63,009 nt of DNA from Treponema sp. (GTDB taxonomy: Bacteria; Spirochaetota; Spirochaetia; Treponematales; Breznakiellaceae): positions 1-63,009 of the forward strand of contig JAIRKH010000050.1 in NCBI GenBank assembly GCA_031260245.1. The letters run 5' to 3'. The notes beneath the pieces are model-generated. The model was not told where the DNA came from. It ran no database searches and saw only the letters and a list, made by a program, of their open reading frames with translations. A program made the position numbers and the translations under genes. Position 1 is the first letter of the stretch; the number at the start of each line of letters is the position of its first letter. Of this stretch, positions 35,890 through 44,112 are shown one piece after another.

Positions 35890-38634
35890 ATGAACCAAAG
35901 AAAACGACGGAATACTGCGCTAACTCTCTGTTTAATCGCGGTTACATCCCTGCTCGCCATGAATTGCGATTCAGGCGATTCGAATAACGACAATCCTACC
36001 CCACCCCCCATCAGTCCGTCCTGGACCCCAAGAGAAGGGTATCTTAACACGCCCCTAAACGAATTGGATCCAGTCGCTTTTTACGGCGGTGAAGTCGGCT
36101 ATTTGGACGAGTATTACACGCTAGGTCCAAAAACAATCTACATAGACGGTTCTCTTTCTAATGAAGCCATCGACGATTATCCTTATGTGTATAATTCTTT
36201 TGTTTCAGCCGCGGAGAATTTCGTCGACGGCTCTGAAACGGAACCGATGCGGGTTCTCATTGCGCCCTGGGTTTACTGGTGCGACGACCGAGACGATCCC
36301 GTAGACGCAGGGACAGAAGGAAAAAGTCTCTTCGGAATGGAAATTGAAAAGACATGGCTACAACTCGAAGGACTAACCATAGACCCGAACAACGTCATCC
36401 TCTGCGGCAACAGAGGACAGTACAACGGCTCCCAAGGGAATTGGACTCTATTCAGAATCCAAGGAGACGGATTGCGCGTCCAAAACCTTACCATCGCCAA
36501 TTATTGCAGCGTTGACCTGATTTATCCCTTGAACCAAGAACTCAATTACCCCAAACGCAGCACGGCTAACCCCCAAGCCCAACTGGCGGCTTATTCAGGC
36601 GATAAAGCCTTTGCCAGAAACGTCAACTTCATAAGCCGCCTTAACCTCATGCCCATCAATGGAGGGACGCGCACCCTCTACGAGAACTGCCACTTCGAAT
36701 GTACAGACGACGCTATCAATGGAAACGCCGTGTACTTGAACTGCGATTTTGATTTTTACGGCGGCAAACCAGCCGCGGTATTGAACGGCTCCGTATTCCT
36801 GAACTGCGATTTCACAGTCAAATCCAGTGAAAGCCTTAACATGGGCAAGGGTTCCTCGCCTTACGGGGCTATCATAGATGGACGCTTCGTCTCTGACGGC
36901 TCAACCTCCATAGGTTGGACCCAAGACCCAACGCTTACCGTGCGATGCTATCAGTATAACGTTACCCTGAACGGCGCTCCTATCGTCATGAGCGCGGATT
37001 ACCCCGGAGTCTCGGTGGTCATCGCAGATGATTCCGCTTTGCTTAAAGCGTATAAATTTATCTACGGAGGAGAAACCGTCTATAATACCTATAACCTGCT
37101 CCGAGGCGCGGATGACTGGGACCCTATGGGTATAAAAGAAAAAGTCGCAGCGGCTTCCTCCGCAGGACTGGACTTTGGCGCCCTACCCGTGCGTATGATT
37201 GCAAGCGTTTCCCCAGATTCTCTGGAAACTGGGACCGCGGAAACGTCAACTGCGGATTACACGGTGATAGGTCAATCGGAGACGCTGGCTAACGCTGGAG
37301 ACGTCAGTTGGTCTATCTTTTCGGGGCAAGAAGCCTATGCAAGCGTCGCGCCCTCCGCAGATAATGGCGCAGTCATTACGCCGACCAATAACACATACAG
37401 CGCGGTACCTGTGGTGGTGGAAGCGGTCTCCGCGCTCGGTCTCCATGCGGCCGCAGTGGTTACGGTAAGACCCGGTATGACGCCTCCTCCCGCCTTCGCA
37501 ACCGAGCCGTCGATAGAACAGCTCGCCGAACAGGGCAAATTAAAGGTAAATTACGCCCTGAACCTCCCCAGCGCGGACCTGACTGACCAATCCATCGTCA
37601 GTTGGTATAGGTGCGCCGACGAAGCAGGGACCGACGCCCGTCTGGTAGCCGTGTCGCGTAACAATATCCCCGAATCTGAATATACGCTGACCAATGGAGA
37701 CGTGGGTTACTATATCAAAGCCGAAGTTACGCCTAAACATATCATTTCTTCAATCGGGGATGAATATTTAAGCGCCTATTATCCCAACGCTATTTCAGCT
37801 TCCTTGGTGAAAAACGGTAATACCCTGATAACCGATTTTCATAATATTCCTGTAGACGACCAGCCGGAAGTTAAGGCGGGTTTCTGGTCACTGGACTCTT
37901 ATCGTCCCCCCAGTATGCAAGACGGGCTCAATTTTAACTACACCTATAATCCGGGCAGTCCTGGGTGGAGATACGCCGCGGGGCAGGACAACGCCTCGGA
38001 AGCGAATATCGGACGGCATGCTCTGATGAACAGCGGACGCGGCGCGCGATTGCGCTATACGCCTATCGCCGGGACCTACGGAAATATGACGGCGACCCTG
38101 GTGATTAACCCCGAAAAATCCGCGGACCAGGGCTTTGGCGGCGCGGGGCAGTATCTGGACGTGGGCGTCAAATTCAACAATGAAACCATGACTGGTTACG
38201 CCCTGCGGATTGAACGGGTATCAGCCTTTGGGAATGGGACGGTTATGGACTTGGTGAAATACGAAAACGGCGAGATTACCTATTTAACCGACAACAGGAA
38301 AGAGTCCGACGCGGCGCACGCGGCATGGAACGCGGCCGAACTCGGTTCAGCGGAAAAAGCCGCGCTCCAACTGGCAAGGGACGCCTACGCCAATACCTGT
38401 TTTACGACCGCGTGTACCGTAGAGCTCAAGGTCGTCGGCTCTACCTTGAGCGCCAAAGTCAGAACCACCAAAGCTCAAGACAGCGCCAAAAAAGCCCTTG
38501 GGTATCAAGCCGAGATTGATTTAAGCGCGGAAATCGCCCCCAACGTCGAAGGCGGATTCTGGCTTAATCACACCGGAACTACCAGCGCGGGAAATCGTTC
38601 GCTCCTGACGAATCTTCAGATAGACTGGGACTAA
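35890..38634 (+). CDS. Pectinesterase-like right-handed beta-helix lipoprotein
   Basis: 914 residues. The signal peptide has a lipobox LLAMNC near residues 22-27, followed by a Pro/Asn-rich linker. Residues about 60-400 resemble a right-handed beta-helix of the pectin methylesterase (CE8)/pectate lyase type: LRVQNLTIANYC, GDKAFARNVNFISR, LYENCHFECTDDAINGNAVYLNCDFDF. A middle part (about 430-640) has Ig-like strands, and residues about 660-914 look like a jelly-roll or laminin-G-like domain (GGFWLNHTGTTSAGNRSLLTNLQIDWD at the end). It is probably a surface enzyme or binder acting on plant-type polysaccharide; the catalytic residues are not certain. AGGAGG precedes the ATG. Confidence 0.7.
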   Translation: MNQRKRRNTALTLCLIAVTSLLAMNCDSGDSNNDNPTPPPISPSWTPREGYLNTPLNELDPVAFYGGEVGYLDEYYTLGPKTIYIDGSLSNEAIDDYPYVYNSFVSAAENFVDGSETEPMRVLIAPWVYWCDDRDDPVDAGTEGKSLFGMEIEKTWLQLEGLTIDPNNVILCGNRGQYNGSQGNWTLFRIQGDGLRVQNLTIANYCSVDLIYPLNQELNYPKRSTANPQAQLAAYSGDKAFARNVNFISRLNLMPINGGTRTLYENCHFECTDDAINGNAVYLNCDFDFYGGKPAAVLNGSVFLNCDFTVKSSESLNMGKGSSPYGAIIDGRFVSDGSTSIGWTQDPTLTVRCYQYNVTLNGAPIVMSADYPGVSVVIADDSALLKAYKFIYGGETVYNTYNLLRGADDWDPMGIKEKVAAASSAGLDFGALPVRMIASVSPDSLETGTAETSTADYTVIGQSETLANAGDVSWSIFSGQEAYASVAPSADNGAVITPTNNTYSAVPVVVEAVSALGLHAAAVVTVRPGMTPPPAFATEPSIEQLAEQGKLKVNYALNLPSADLTDQSIVSWYRCADEAGTDARLVAVSRNNIPESEYTLTNGDVGYYIKAEVTPKHIISSIGDEYLSAYYPNAISASLVKNGNTLITDFHNIPVDDQPEVKAGFWSLDSYRPPSMQDGLNFNYTYNPGSPGWRYAAGQDNASEANIGRHALMNSGRGARLRYTPIAGTYGNMTATLVINPEKSADQGFGGAGQYLDVGVKFNNETMTGYALRIERVSAFGNGTVMDLVKYENGEITYLTDNRKESDAAHAAWNAAELGSAEKAALQLARDAYANTCFTTACTVELKVVGSTLSAKVRTTKAQDSAKKALGYQAEIDLSAEIAPNVEGGFWLNHTGTTSAGNRSLLTNLQIDWD

Positions 38635-38650
38635 TTCATACGATGTCGAC

Positions 38651-38678
38651 GCCTCCCTTGTCTTTAGACGAGGGAGGC
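38651..38678 (+). terminator. Hairpin after the beta-helix gene
   Basis: Twelve-base arms GCCTCCCTTGTC and GACGAGGGAGGC, with one G-T pair, close a TTTA loop 16 bases after the stop. No T run follows, so termination is uncertain. Confidence 0.5.
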
Positions 38679-38728
38679 TCGCCCCACGCTCCGCTCCCTC
38701 GCCCGGGCTCGCCCCATGCCAACCCCGC

Positions 38729-38757
38729 GGTGTCAGACACTCGCCGCACCCTCGCCT
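38729..38757. repeat. GGTGTCAGACACTCGCC repeat copy
   Basis: The sequence reads GGTGTCAGACACTCGCCGCACCCTCGCC in two adjoining parts. It is nearly the same as the copy at 35550-35577, and similar CTCGCCC units surround it. Confidence 0.75.
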
Positions 38758-38803
38758 TATCTGTTATCTGAAAAAAAATCTGAAATTTTTTAAAAAAGAT
38801 CGC

Positions 38804-38833
38804 TTGACAATTGCGATACCTGTATTATATGAT
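38804..38833 (+). promoter_or_regulatory. Strong promoter before the C10-tract reading frame
   Basis: TTGACA at 38804-38809 and, 18 bases on, TATGAT at 38828-38833 (TATATG at 38826 with 16-base spacing is an alternative). The -10 box ends six bases before ATG 38840. It may also serve the leucine-rich-repeat gene at 39224. Confidence 0.65.
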
Positions 38834-38839
38834 AGTCGC

Positions 38840-39134
38840 ATGACCAAACGAAACAATCCCCCCTATCCATTTCTCGCCGCACGTTGCGCCAATAATCGCG
38901 CGGGTAGCCGCGGCAATGAATCGAACGTCCCCCCCCCCGTATATTTACTTATACAGTGGCGAATACTACTCGCTGAATAGGCAAGACGGCGGGCGTTTTC
39001 TCGAATATTCGACAGGGCGGGAAAGTTCCGCAAAGTCTCGTTTCACGGTCTCATGGCGCGTCGTCGCGGGCGCGAAAGCCAAAGAACCTGTTATCTTTTA
39101 TCTGAAAAGAGACGGAGATGCGGTACGCGCATGA
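38840..39134 (+). pseudogene. Small reading frame split by a C10 tract, possibly phase-variable
   Basis: From ATG 38840 the frame reads MTKRNNPPYPFLAARC and closes early after the C run. A +1 frame after the run continues YIYLYSGEYYSLNRQDGG ... VIFYLKRDGDAVRA to 39134. With one C fewer the two join into about 97 residues. The protein matches nothing I know. It has a consensus promoter that ends six bases from the ATG, like several real genes in this window. It could be a phase-variable gene in its off state, a pseudogene or non-coding; the call is tentative. Confidence 0.3.
38929..38938 (+). repeat. Homopolymeric C10 tract
   Basis: Ten consecutive C residues lie inside the reading frame that starts at 38840. 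Tracts of this length are prone to slippage. Confidence 0.95.
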
Positions 39135-39142
39135 AGAGCGTA

Positions 39143-39205
39143 CAAACGCGGAAGGAGTTCCACAAACGCGGTCGTTGACAGCGGGAACCGCCGCGTGAAT
39201 GAGGA
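39143..39205 (+). repeat. 63-bp direct repeat, copy 1
   Basis: Identical over all 63 bases to 40183-40245. It begins CAAACGCGGAAGGAGTTCC and ends GTGAATGAGGA. It lies 18 bases before the start of the leucine-rich-repeat gene. Confidence 0.95.
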
Positions 39206-39223
39206 ATGAGAAGGAGTACTAAT

Positions 39224-40123
39224 ATGAAAAAAAGATATGCGTTGATTGTGCTCATGACGATGTGCGGCGTGGCGCTATTCGCGCAGACGGCGGCGGACTT
39301 TGGGCTACACATAATGGGCGCGGGTAACGGCGTGGGGATCGCATCCTACAACGGACCAGGCGGGAACGTCGTTATCCCCGGAACCATCGGTCGCGAGCGC
39401 GTTGACTTCGTTGGCGAGTATGCTTTTGAGGGTTGCGACAGCCTGACGTCCGTTACGATACCGGAAGGCGTTACCTATATCGGCGACGGCGCTTTTGAGG
39501 GTTGCGACAACCTCGAGGCGATCAACGTGTCGCCCGCGAACCGTCAGTATAAAGACGTCGACGGTGTCCTGTTTACCAAAGACGGCAAGACGCTTGTCGC
39601 CTATCCGGGCGGCGGGAAAAGCGTCTATACGATACCTGAAGGCGTTACCTATATTGGCGACGGCGTTTTTCAGGGTTGCGGCAACCTCAAGACGATCAGC
39701 GTGTCGCCCGCAAACCTTGAGTATAAAGACATCGACGGGGTCCTGTTTACCAAAGACGGCAAGACGCTTGTCGCCTATCCGGGCGGCGGGAAAAGCGTCT
39801 ATACGATACCTGAAGGCGTTACCGCCATCGGCAGGCGGGCTTTTTCGCCCTGCGCGAACCTGACGTCCGTCGCGATACCGAGAAGCGTTACCGCCATCGG
39901 CAATAGCGCTTTTTACTGGTGCAAAAGCCTGACATCCGTCGCGATACCTGAAGGCGTTACCGCCATCGGCGACTTTGCTTTCGCTTCGTGCGACCGCTTG
40001 ACGTCCGTCGCGGTACCGAGAAGCGTTACCGCCGTCGGTAATAGCGCTTTTTCCCGCTGCGACAGCCTGAAACCGGAAATCAGAGCGGATATTCAAAAAC
40101 GATTTGGAAATACGGCATTCTAG
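39224..40123 (+). CDS. Secreted BspA-type leucine-rich-repeat protein
   Basis: 299 residues with a signal peptide (MKKRYALIVLMTMCGVALFA, cleaved before QTAAD). It is followed by BspA-like LRR_5 units with the consensus LTSVTIPEGVTYIGDGAFEGC. Two 58-residue blocks (from residue 81) are near-identical, each holding one such unit and a segment YKDVDGVLFTKDGKTLVAYPGGGKSVYTIP. BspA-type proteins of oral treponemes bind fibronectin and other host or bacterial surfaces. AAGGAG stands eight bases before the ATG. The gene is bracketed by identical 63-bp repeats, suggesting a movable or duplicated cassette. A role in adhesion is inferred from the family. Confidence 0.88.
   Translation: MKKRYALIVLMTMCGVALFAQTAADFGLHIMGAGNGVGIASYNGPGGNVVIPGTIGRERVDFVGEYAFEGCDSLTSVTIPEGVTYIGDGAFEGCDNLEAINVSPANRQYKDVDGVLFTKDGKTLVAYPGGGKSVYTIPEGVTYIGDGVFQGCGNLKTISVSPANLEYKDIDGVLFTKDGKTLVAYPGGGKSVYTIPEGVTAIGRRAFSPCANLTSVAIPRSVTAIGNSAFYWCKSLTSVAIPEGVTAIGDFAFASCDRLTSVAVPRSVTAVGNSAFSRCDSLKPEIRADIQKRFGNTAF
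39464..39811 (+). repeat. Two tandem 174-bp units inside the LRR gene
   Basis: Units 39464-39637 and 39638-39811 encode near-identical 58-residue blocks. The final part of each unit is nearly the same at base level, showing a recent in-frame duplication or homogenisation. Confidence 0.9.
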
Positions 40124-40182
40124 GGACGCTGACAAATATTTTCCTCGCCGTACCGTTCGGCGCGGAGAAACGACAGGCAGTG

Positions 40183-40245
40183 CAAACGCGGAAGGAGTTC
40201 CACAAACGCGGTCGTTGACAGCGGGAACCGCCGCGTGAATGAGGA
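40183..40245 (+). repeat. 63-bp direct repeat, copy 2
   Basis: Identical to 39143-39205. It lies between the leucine-rich-repeat gene and the AsmA-like gene, 21 bases before ATG 40267. A looser relative (CGGGAACCACCGCGATA) is found at about 41460-41476, before the next gene. Confidence 0.95.
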
Positions 40246-40266
40246 TAGTTTTAAGGATATGGAAGA

Positions 40267-41388
40267 ATGAAAAAGACCGTGAAAATAGCGATAATCTCCG
40301 CGGCCGCTGTTGCGGCGGTAGCTGGAGCGCTCTTTGTCGTAATCCCGCTTGCCACGTCAAAACAAGCGGAGGCGAGGCTGGGCGAGGCGCTCGCCGAAGC
40401 GGGTATTCCCGAAGATATGTGGAGCGTTGGCAGGGCATACTATGTCCCGCTTCTGGGGCGTTTGACGGTTGAAAGACTGGAATTCGGCGAGAGAGGCGTC
40501 GGCGCCTTCCTCGAAGCGAAAAAAGCGGTACTGTCGCTTGACGCAAGCAAGAAAGACTTCTTCGCGGGTTCCGTGGAGATTCGGGACGCGTCGTTTTCCA
40601 CGAACGATGTCGGCGTTACCGTCAAAAGCCTCTCGGTGAACGATTTTTCCGTGGACAAGGCGCTGTTCGCCTATTCGCCATTTGAAGCCGTCCAAAAACT
40701 CGGCGCTATCCGCGTGAGCGGCGCGGCGTTCACGCAAGAAGGTCGGACGCGCTTTTCTCTGGGAAGCCTCAACGCCGCCGTCGGTTACGCCGAAGGGAAA
40801 ATCCCGTTTTCCTCGTCGGTAACGTTAAAAGATTTGGCGATAGACGTTCGACAGTTCGCGCAGTTTCCCGCTTTGCGCCCGGAATACCGTCTTTCCAACT
40901 TAGAGCTTAAGAATTCGCTTTCCAACGGCGTTTATACGGTGAATCTTGTCATCGACGAGGAGAATCTTTTTACGATAAAAGTCAATCTTGGCGTTTCTCT
41001 ACCCCACTCCCTCATTGCGTCCGGCAGAATAACCGATCTCGCGGGAATTGATTATGGGGAAGAGGTAAAGATGGATTCGCTTACGCTTACCTATACCGAT
41101 AAATCTCTTTTGGATCATATTTTTGAACTCGCGGGAATGTCAGGCGGTAGAGCGGAAGTTGCGGGAGAGTTAAATGAAACGCTCATGGCGTTCGCAGAGA
41201 GGGGCGGAGTCGACGCGGAACGGTTCGCGAATGAAGCCGCGAAATTTATCGCAAAGCCCGGGAAGTTTGAGCTGAAAACAAACCTCGATTTCCCAATGAG
41301 CCTTGAGGACATAAGCCAAAACCCATTCTCAATGAATGTAAGCCTTTCCATAAACGAAGGAAGACCTTTCACAACCGGCGAATATTAA
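40267..41388 (+). CDS. Membrane-anchored AsmA/DUF945-like protein
   Basis: 373 residues. One N-terminal membrane helix (about 6-28) is followed by an extracytoplasmic domain of repeated beta strands with amphipathic character: VERLEFGERGVGAFLEAKKAVLSLD, GSVEIRDASFSTNDVGVTVKSLSVNDF, DSLTLTYTDKSLLDHIFELAG. This style is typical of AsmA-like or DUF945-like proteins that span the periplasm. I cannot assign a precise family. GGAAGA directly precedes the ATG. It sits among secreted LRR genes and behind a 63-bp repeat. Possible roles are lipid or protein transport across the periplasm, but this is only inference. Confidence 0.55.
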   Translation: MKKTVKIAIISAAAVAAVAGALFVVIPLATSKQAEARLGEALAEAGIPEDMWSVGRAYYVPLLGRLTVERLEFGERGVGAFLEAKKAVLSLDASKKDFFAGSVEIRDASFSTNDVGVTVKSLSVNDFSVDKALFAYSPFEAVQKLGAIRVSGAAFTQEGRTRFSLGSLNAAVGYAEGKIPFSSSVTLKDLAIDVRQFAQFPALRPEYRLSNLELKNSLSNGVYTVNLVIDEENLFTIKVNLGVSLPHSLIASGRITDLAGIDYGEEVKMDSLTLTYTDKSLLDHIFELAGMSGGRAEVAGELNETLMAFAERGGVDAERFANEAAKFIAKPGKFELKTNLDFPMSLEDISQNPFSMNVSLSINEGRPFTTGEY

Positions 41389-41508
41389 TAGACGCGGCGA
41401 TCGGCGATACGCGCCGGCGTATAACGTGGAAAGCGTTCCGCGAAACGACCCCGTCGGGGACGGGAACCACCGCGATACGCTGTATACGCCAGAGTAAAGG
41501 AGACTTAT

Positions 41509-43869
41509 ATGGTAAACATGGTAAACGTGAAATGCGCGGCGAGGTTTTTGTTTCTCGCTTTGGGTTCCGCGCTCTACGCCGGCGGCGGCGGGGAAACAGC
41601 CCCAAAGCCCGACGTGGACCGCGCCGCGCCCGCAGTTGAAGTTGCGCAGTCCGCGCCCGCAGCCCCGGCTCACCCCTTTTACATCGGGGACGGCGGCAAG
41701 GGCGCGAGCATAACAATCCTCGCGCCCGAAGCCAGGGGCCTCGCGGAAGATCAAGATTACCTTCCGCAACTGGTTCAGGGAGAGTTTATGTCCAACTTTT
41801 CAGGGTATTCCGGCGTTTCCGTCTTTGATCGCATGAACCTGGATAAAATCTACGAAGAACAATTATCAGGCTATTATAGCGACGAGGACGCCGCAGGGCT
41901 TGATTTGGGACGTCTAACCTCGACCGATTATATAATGAACGGCAGTATCACAAAGACGGCGACAGGATACGCGCTTCAAATACAAGTTACAAGAAACGAA
42001 GGCAAGATGACCGCGGCGTCGTATTCGGGGACCTGTACCTTCGCGGAACTGGACAACTTAACCGGCGTACGCCGGGCGTCGCTGGATCTGCTCCAGAAGC
42101 TGGGCGTCGAGCCGACGGAGCGGACGCGCAGGGAACTTGGGGGCGCGGCGAGACCGCAGGCCGTCATGGCTCAGACCGCGGACGCCAAGGGCTATACCGC
42201 GGACCGGAGCGGAAGGACAGCCGAAGCCGCCATCTATTACGCCCAGGCGGCCGCGATAGACCCCACCATGTTGCAAACGGCGAGTCGAGCGAGCGTCCTG
42301 ACCGCGACGATTGCGAGCGGGAGCCTCGGCGCTGGCACGCGGGACCTCATTCAACAACGCAAGGACTGGATAGCCCTGCTCGCGGAGACCGAGGAGACCC
42401 TCTACAACCTGATTGGCTCCGCGTCCAGCCCACCCTACGCTCTCTATTATTCGACCGATATAAAGTGGGGGAACATCAACTACCAGACGGAAAGCCGAGA
42501 CGCGCGTTTCGAGACGAACCTGCGCGGGCTGGGGTACTGGTTCGACTCGGTACGGGCGGCGGCGCAGAGCGTCTACGGCGCGGTGTACGACGGCTTAAAC
42601 AAGACAGGCCGCAAGAACGAGTGGGGGCTGGGGAACTGGCCCGGAAGCGGCGTAACGCAGAAAAATCCCTTCGCGACGGCTTGGCGCCATGACATAAATG
42701 TGGTCTTTGAACTGGTGAACGTGCAGGGCAAGGCAATCGGGAGGCAGACCTACTCAAGGCGTGCGGAATATAGCCCCCGGCGGGACGGAAACCAAATCTC
42801 CATTGCATACAACGCGGATAATTTTGCGACCGTGGTCTTTAACACGGTCAAAGCCGAGGACATCACCGACCGACTCGCCATACGGGTCGCGTCGGTGAAC
42901 GGAGCGGATACCCAAACGTCTTCGCCGCCGCTCAGGGTGGCGGCCTTAAGCGACGTTGAATGGGCTGCCAGCAGGACGCTTGCCCCCCGGTACTCGCAAG
43001 GCGCGATAAGCGGAAGGAATGAAAAACTGTCGGGTTCCCTGACAATATCCGCGGAAATTTGGGGCGAGCCGGTTGCGTCCATTGGGGATTATGCATTCAT
43101 GGGAATCAATAGAATCACGTTATTCCTTGACAAATTCATCATCGTTTATTTCTCCGGATACGATGTCATGCCATCTTGGAATGTCGGTGTCAGCGAAGGG
43201 ATATTTTTCGGCAATCAACTGACCAGCGTTACTATTCCTAACGGCGTTACTTCCATTGGACAGGGAGTATTTACCGGCAACCAACTGACCAGTGCTATCA
43301 TACCTGACAGCGTTACTTCTATTGGAAAGGCGGCGTTTGCCAACAACCGTCTGACCAGCGTTACTATCGGAAACGGCGTTACTTCCATCGGGGATTATGC
43401 GTTTGCCAACAACGATCTGCCCAGCGTTACTATCGGAAACGATGTTACTTCCATTGGGAGTTATGCGTTTTTCCGCAACCAGCTGACCAGTGTTGTCATT
43501 CCCGGCAGCGTTAGATCCATTGGGGGGGGTGCATTTGCCAAGAACCAGCTGACCAGCGTTACTATCGGAAACGGCGTTACTTCCATTGGACTGGAAGCAT
43601 TTGCCGGCAACCAGCTGACCAGCGTTGTCATTCCCGACAGCGTTAGGTCCATTGGTGGTAGCGCGTTTGATTCCAACACCACTCAACAAGGATCGTACTT
43701 GTCGCCGACCAGCATTACCATCGGAGCAGATGTTAGCATTTACGGCGACAGAAACCCCAATTTTTTTCAGTCTTTCATAACTTCTTACAACAAAAATGGC
43801 AAGAAGGCGGGAAACTATACCTACAAAAAGGACGGCACAACGTTTTACTGGCGTTTTACGCCGCGTTAA
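41509..43869 (+). CDS. Exported CsgG/LpoB-like protein with C-terminal leucine-rich repeats
   Basis: 786 residues. The signal peptide (about 1-26, ending ALYAG) has no lipobox Cys. Residues about 60-190 (LPQLVQGEFMSNFSGYSGVSVFDRMNLDKIYEEQ, then DYIMNGSITKTATGYALQIQVT) match the CsgG/LpoB/TolB-like fold known from outer-membrane secretion or PBP-activating proteins. A TPR-like part follows at about 240. Residues 569-722 are seven 22-residue BspA-like repeats (NQLTSVTIPNGVTSIGQGVF). AAGGAG stands six bases before the ATG. The fusion of a CsgG/LpoB-like module with LRRs is unusual; it may anchor an adhesive repeat region. Confidence 0.8.
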   Translation: MVNMVNVKCAARFLFLALGSALYAGGGGETAPKPDVDRAAPAVEVAQSAPAAPAHPFYIGDGGKGASITILAPEARGLAEDQDYLPQLVQGEFMSNFSGYSGVSVFDRMNLDKIYEEQLSGYYSDEDAAGLDLGRLTSTDYIMNGSITKTATGYALQIQVTRNEGKMTAASYSGTCTFAELDNLTGVRRASLDLLQKLGVEPTERTRRELGGAARPQAVMAQTADAKGYTADRSGRTAEAAIYYAQAAAIDPTMLQTASRASVLTATIASGSLGAGTRDLIQQRKDWIALLAETEETLYNLIGSASSPPYALYYSTDIKWGNINYQTESRDARFETNLRGLGYWFDSVRAAAQSVYGAVYDGLNKTGRKNEWGLGNWPGSGVTQKNPFATAWRHDINVVFELVNVQGKAIGRQTYSRRAEYSPRRDGNQISIAYNADNFATVVFNTVKAEDITDRLAIRVASVNGADTQTSSPPLRVAALSDVEWAASRTLAPRYSQGAISGRNEKLSGSLTISAEIWGEPVASIGDYAFMGINRITLFLDKFIIVYFSGYDVMPSWNVGVSEGIFFGNQLTSVTIPNGVTSIGQGVFTGNQLTSAIIPDSVTSIGKAAFANNRLTSVTIGNGVTSIGDYAFANNDLPSVTIGNDVTSIGSYAFFRNQLTSVVIPGSVRSIGGGAFAKNQLTSVTIGNGVTSIGLEAFAGNQLTSVVIPDSVRSIGGSAFDSNTTQQGSYLSPTSITIGADVSIYGDRNPNFFQSFITSYNKNGKKAGNYTYKKDGTTFYWRFTPR
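43213..43674 (+). repeat. Seven 66-bp leucine-rich-repeat units
   Basis: Seven consecutive units of 66 bases each encode 22 residues with invariant L, I, S-I-G and F positions. Several neighbouring units are identical over long runs, a sign of unequal crossing-over or recent expansion. Confidence 0.92.
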
Positions 43870-43929
43870 GGGCGGGGAGTGAGACAGATAAACAGGTAGC
43901 GCGAAGTCCGTTTTTTATACGCGGGTCGC

Positions 43930-44006
43930 GGGCGTCTGGCATGTGAGCGAGTGTCTGACACCGCGAGGATGCGCTACAACGGTCGCAGGGGACGGGTGTC
44001 TGACAC
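43930..44006. repeat. GTGTCTGACAC-type repeat copies
   Basis: Three copies or variants (GGCGTCTGGCATG at about 43931, GTGTCTGACACCGCG at 43951 and GGGTGTCTGACACTATC at 43994) lie between the LRR gene and the propeller gene. ATCTGTTATCTTAAAAG at the right edge resembles ATCTGTTATCTGAAAA after the copy at 38729. Confidence 0.75.
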
Positions 44007-44043
44007 TATCTGTTATCTTAAAAGCGACGATCTGAAAGTCTCC

Positions 44044-44072
44044 TTGTGTATTCTCATAATTTCATATATACT
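44044..44072 (+). promoter_or_regulatory. Promoter of the propeller gene
   Basis: TTGTGT at 44044-44049, a 17-base spacer and TATACT at 44067-44072. The leader is about 35 bases and contains AAGGA. Confidence 0.65.
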
Positions 44073-44112
44073 GTTCTTATAAAGTCGATGATGTCGTAAG
44101 GATGATTAAACC

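Noticed and set aside
39305-40546. A 413-codon minus-strand open frame across the LRR gene
   Set aside because: It is the shadow of the repeat-rich plus-strand gene: it mirrors the same repeats, lacks a ribosome-binding site and gives an Arg/Ala-rich sequence with no fold. The plus-strand protein has a signal peptide and a known repeat.
41960-42560. Frameshift in the CsgG/LpoB-LRR gene because of competing open frames on both strands
   Set aside because: The 786-codon frame is uninterrupted from a signal peptide to the stop. The extra frames follow from its high GC at the third position.
34967-44006. A tRNA-Cys-integrated phage or integrative element
   Set aside because: No integrase, phage gene or direct copy of the tRNA 3' end was seen downstream, so the island border at the tRNA may be coincidence.
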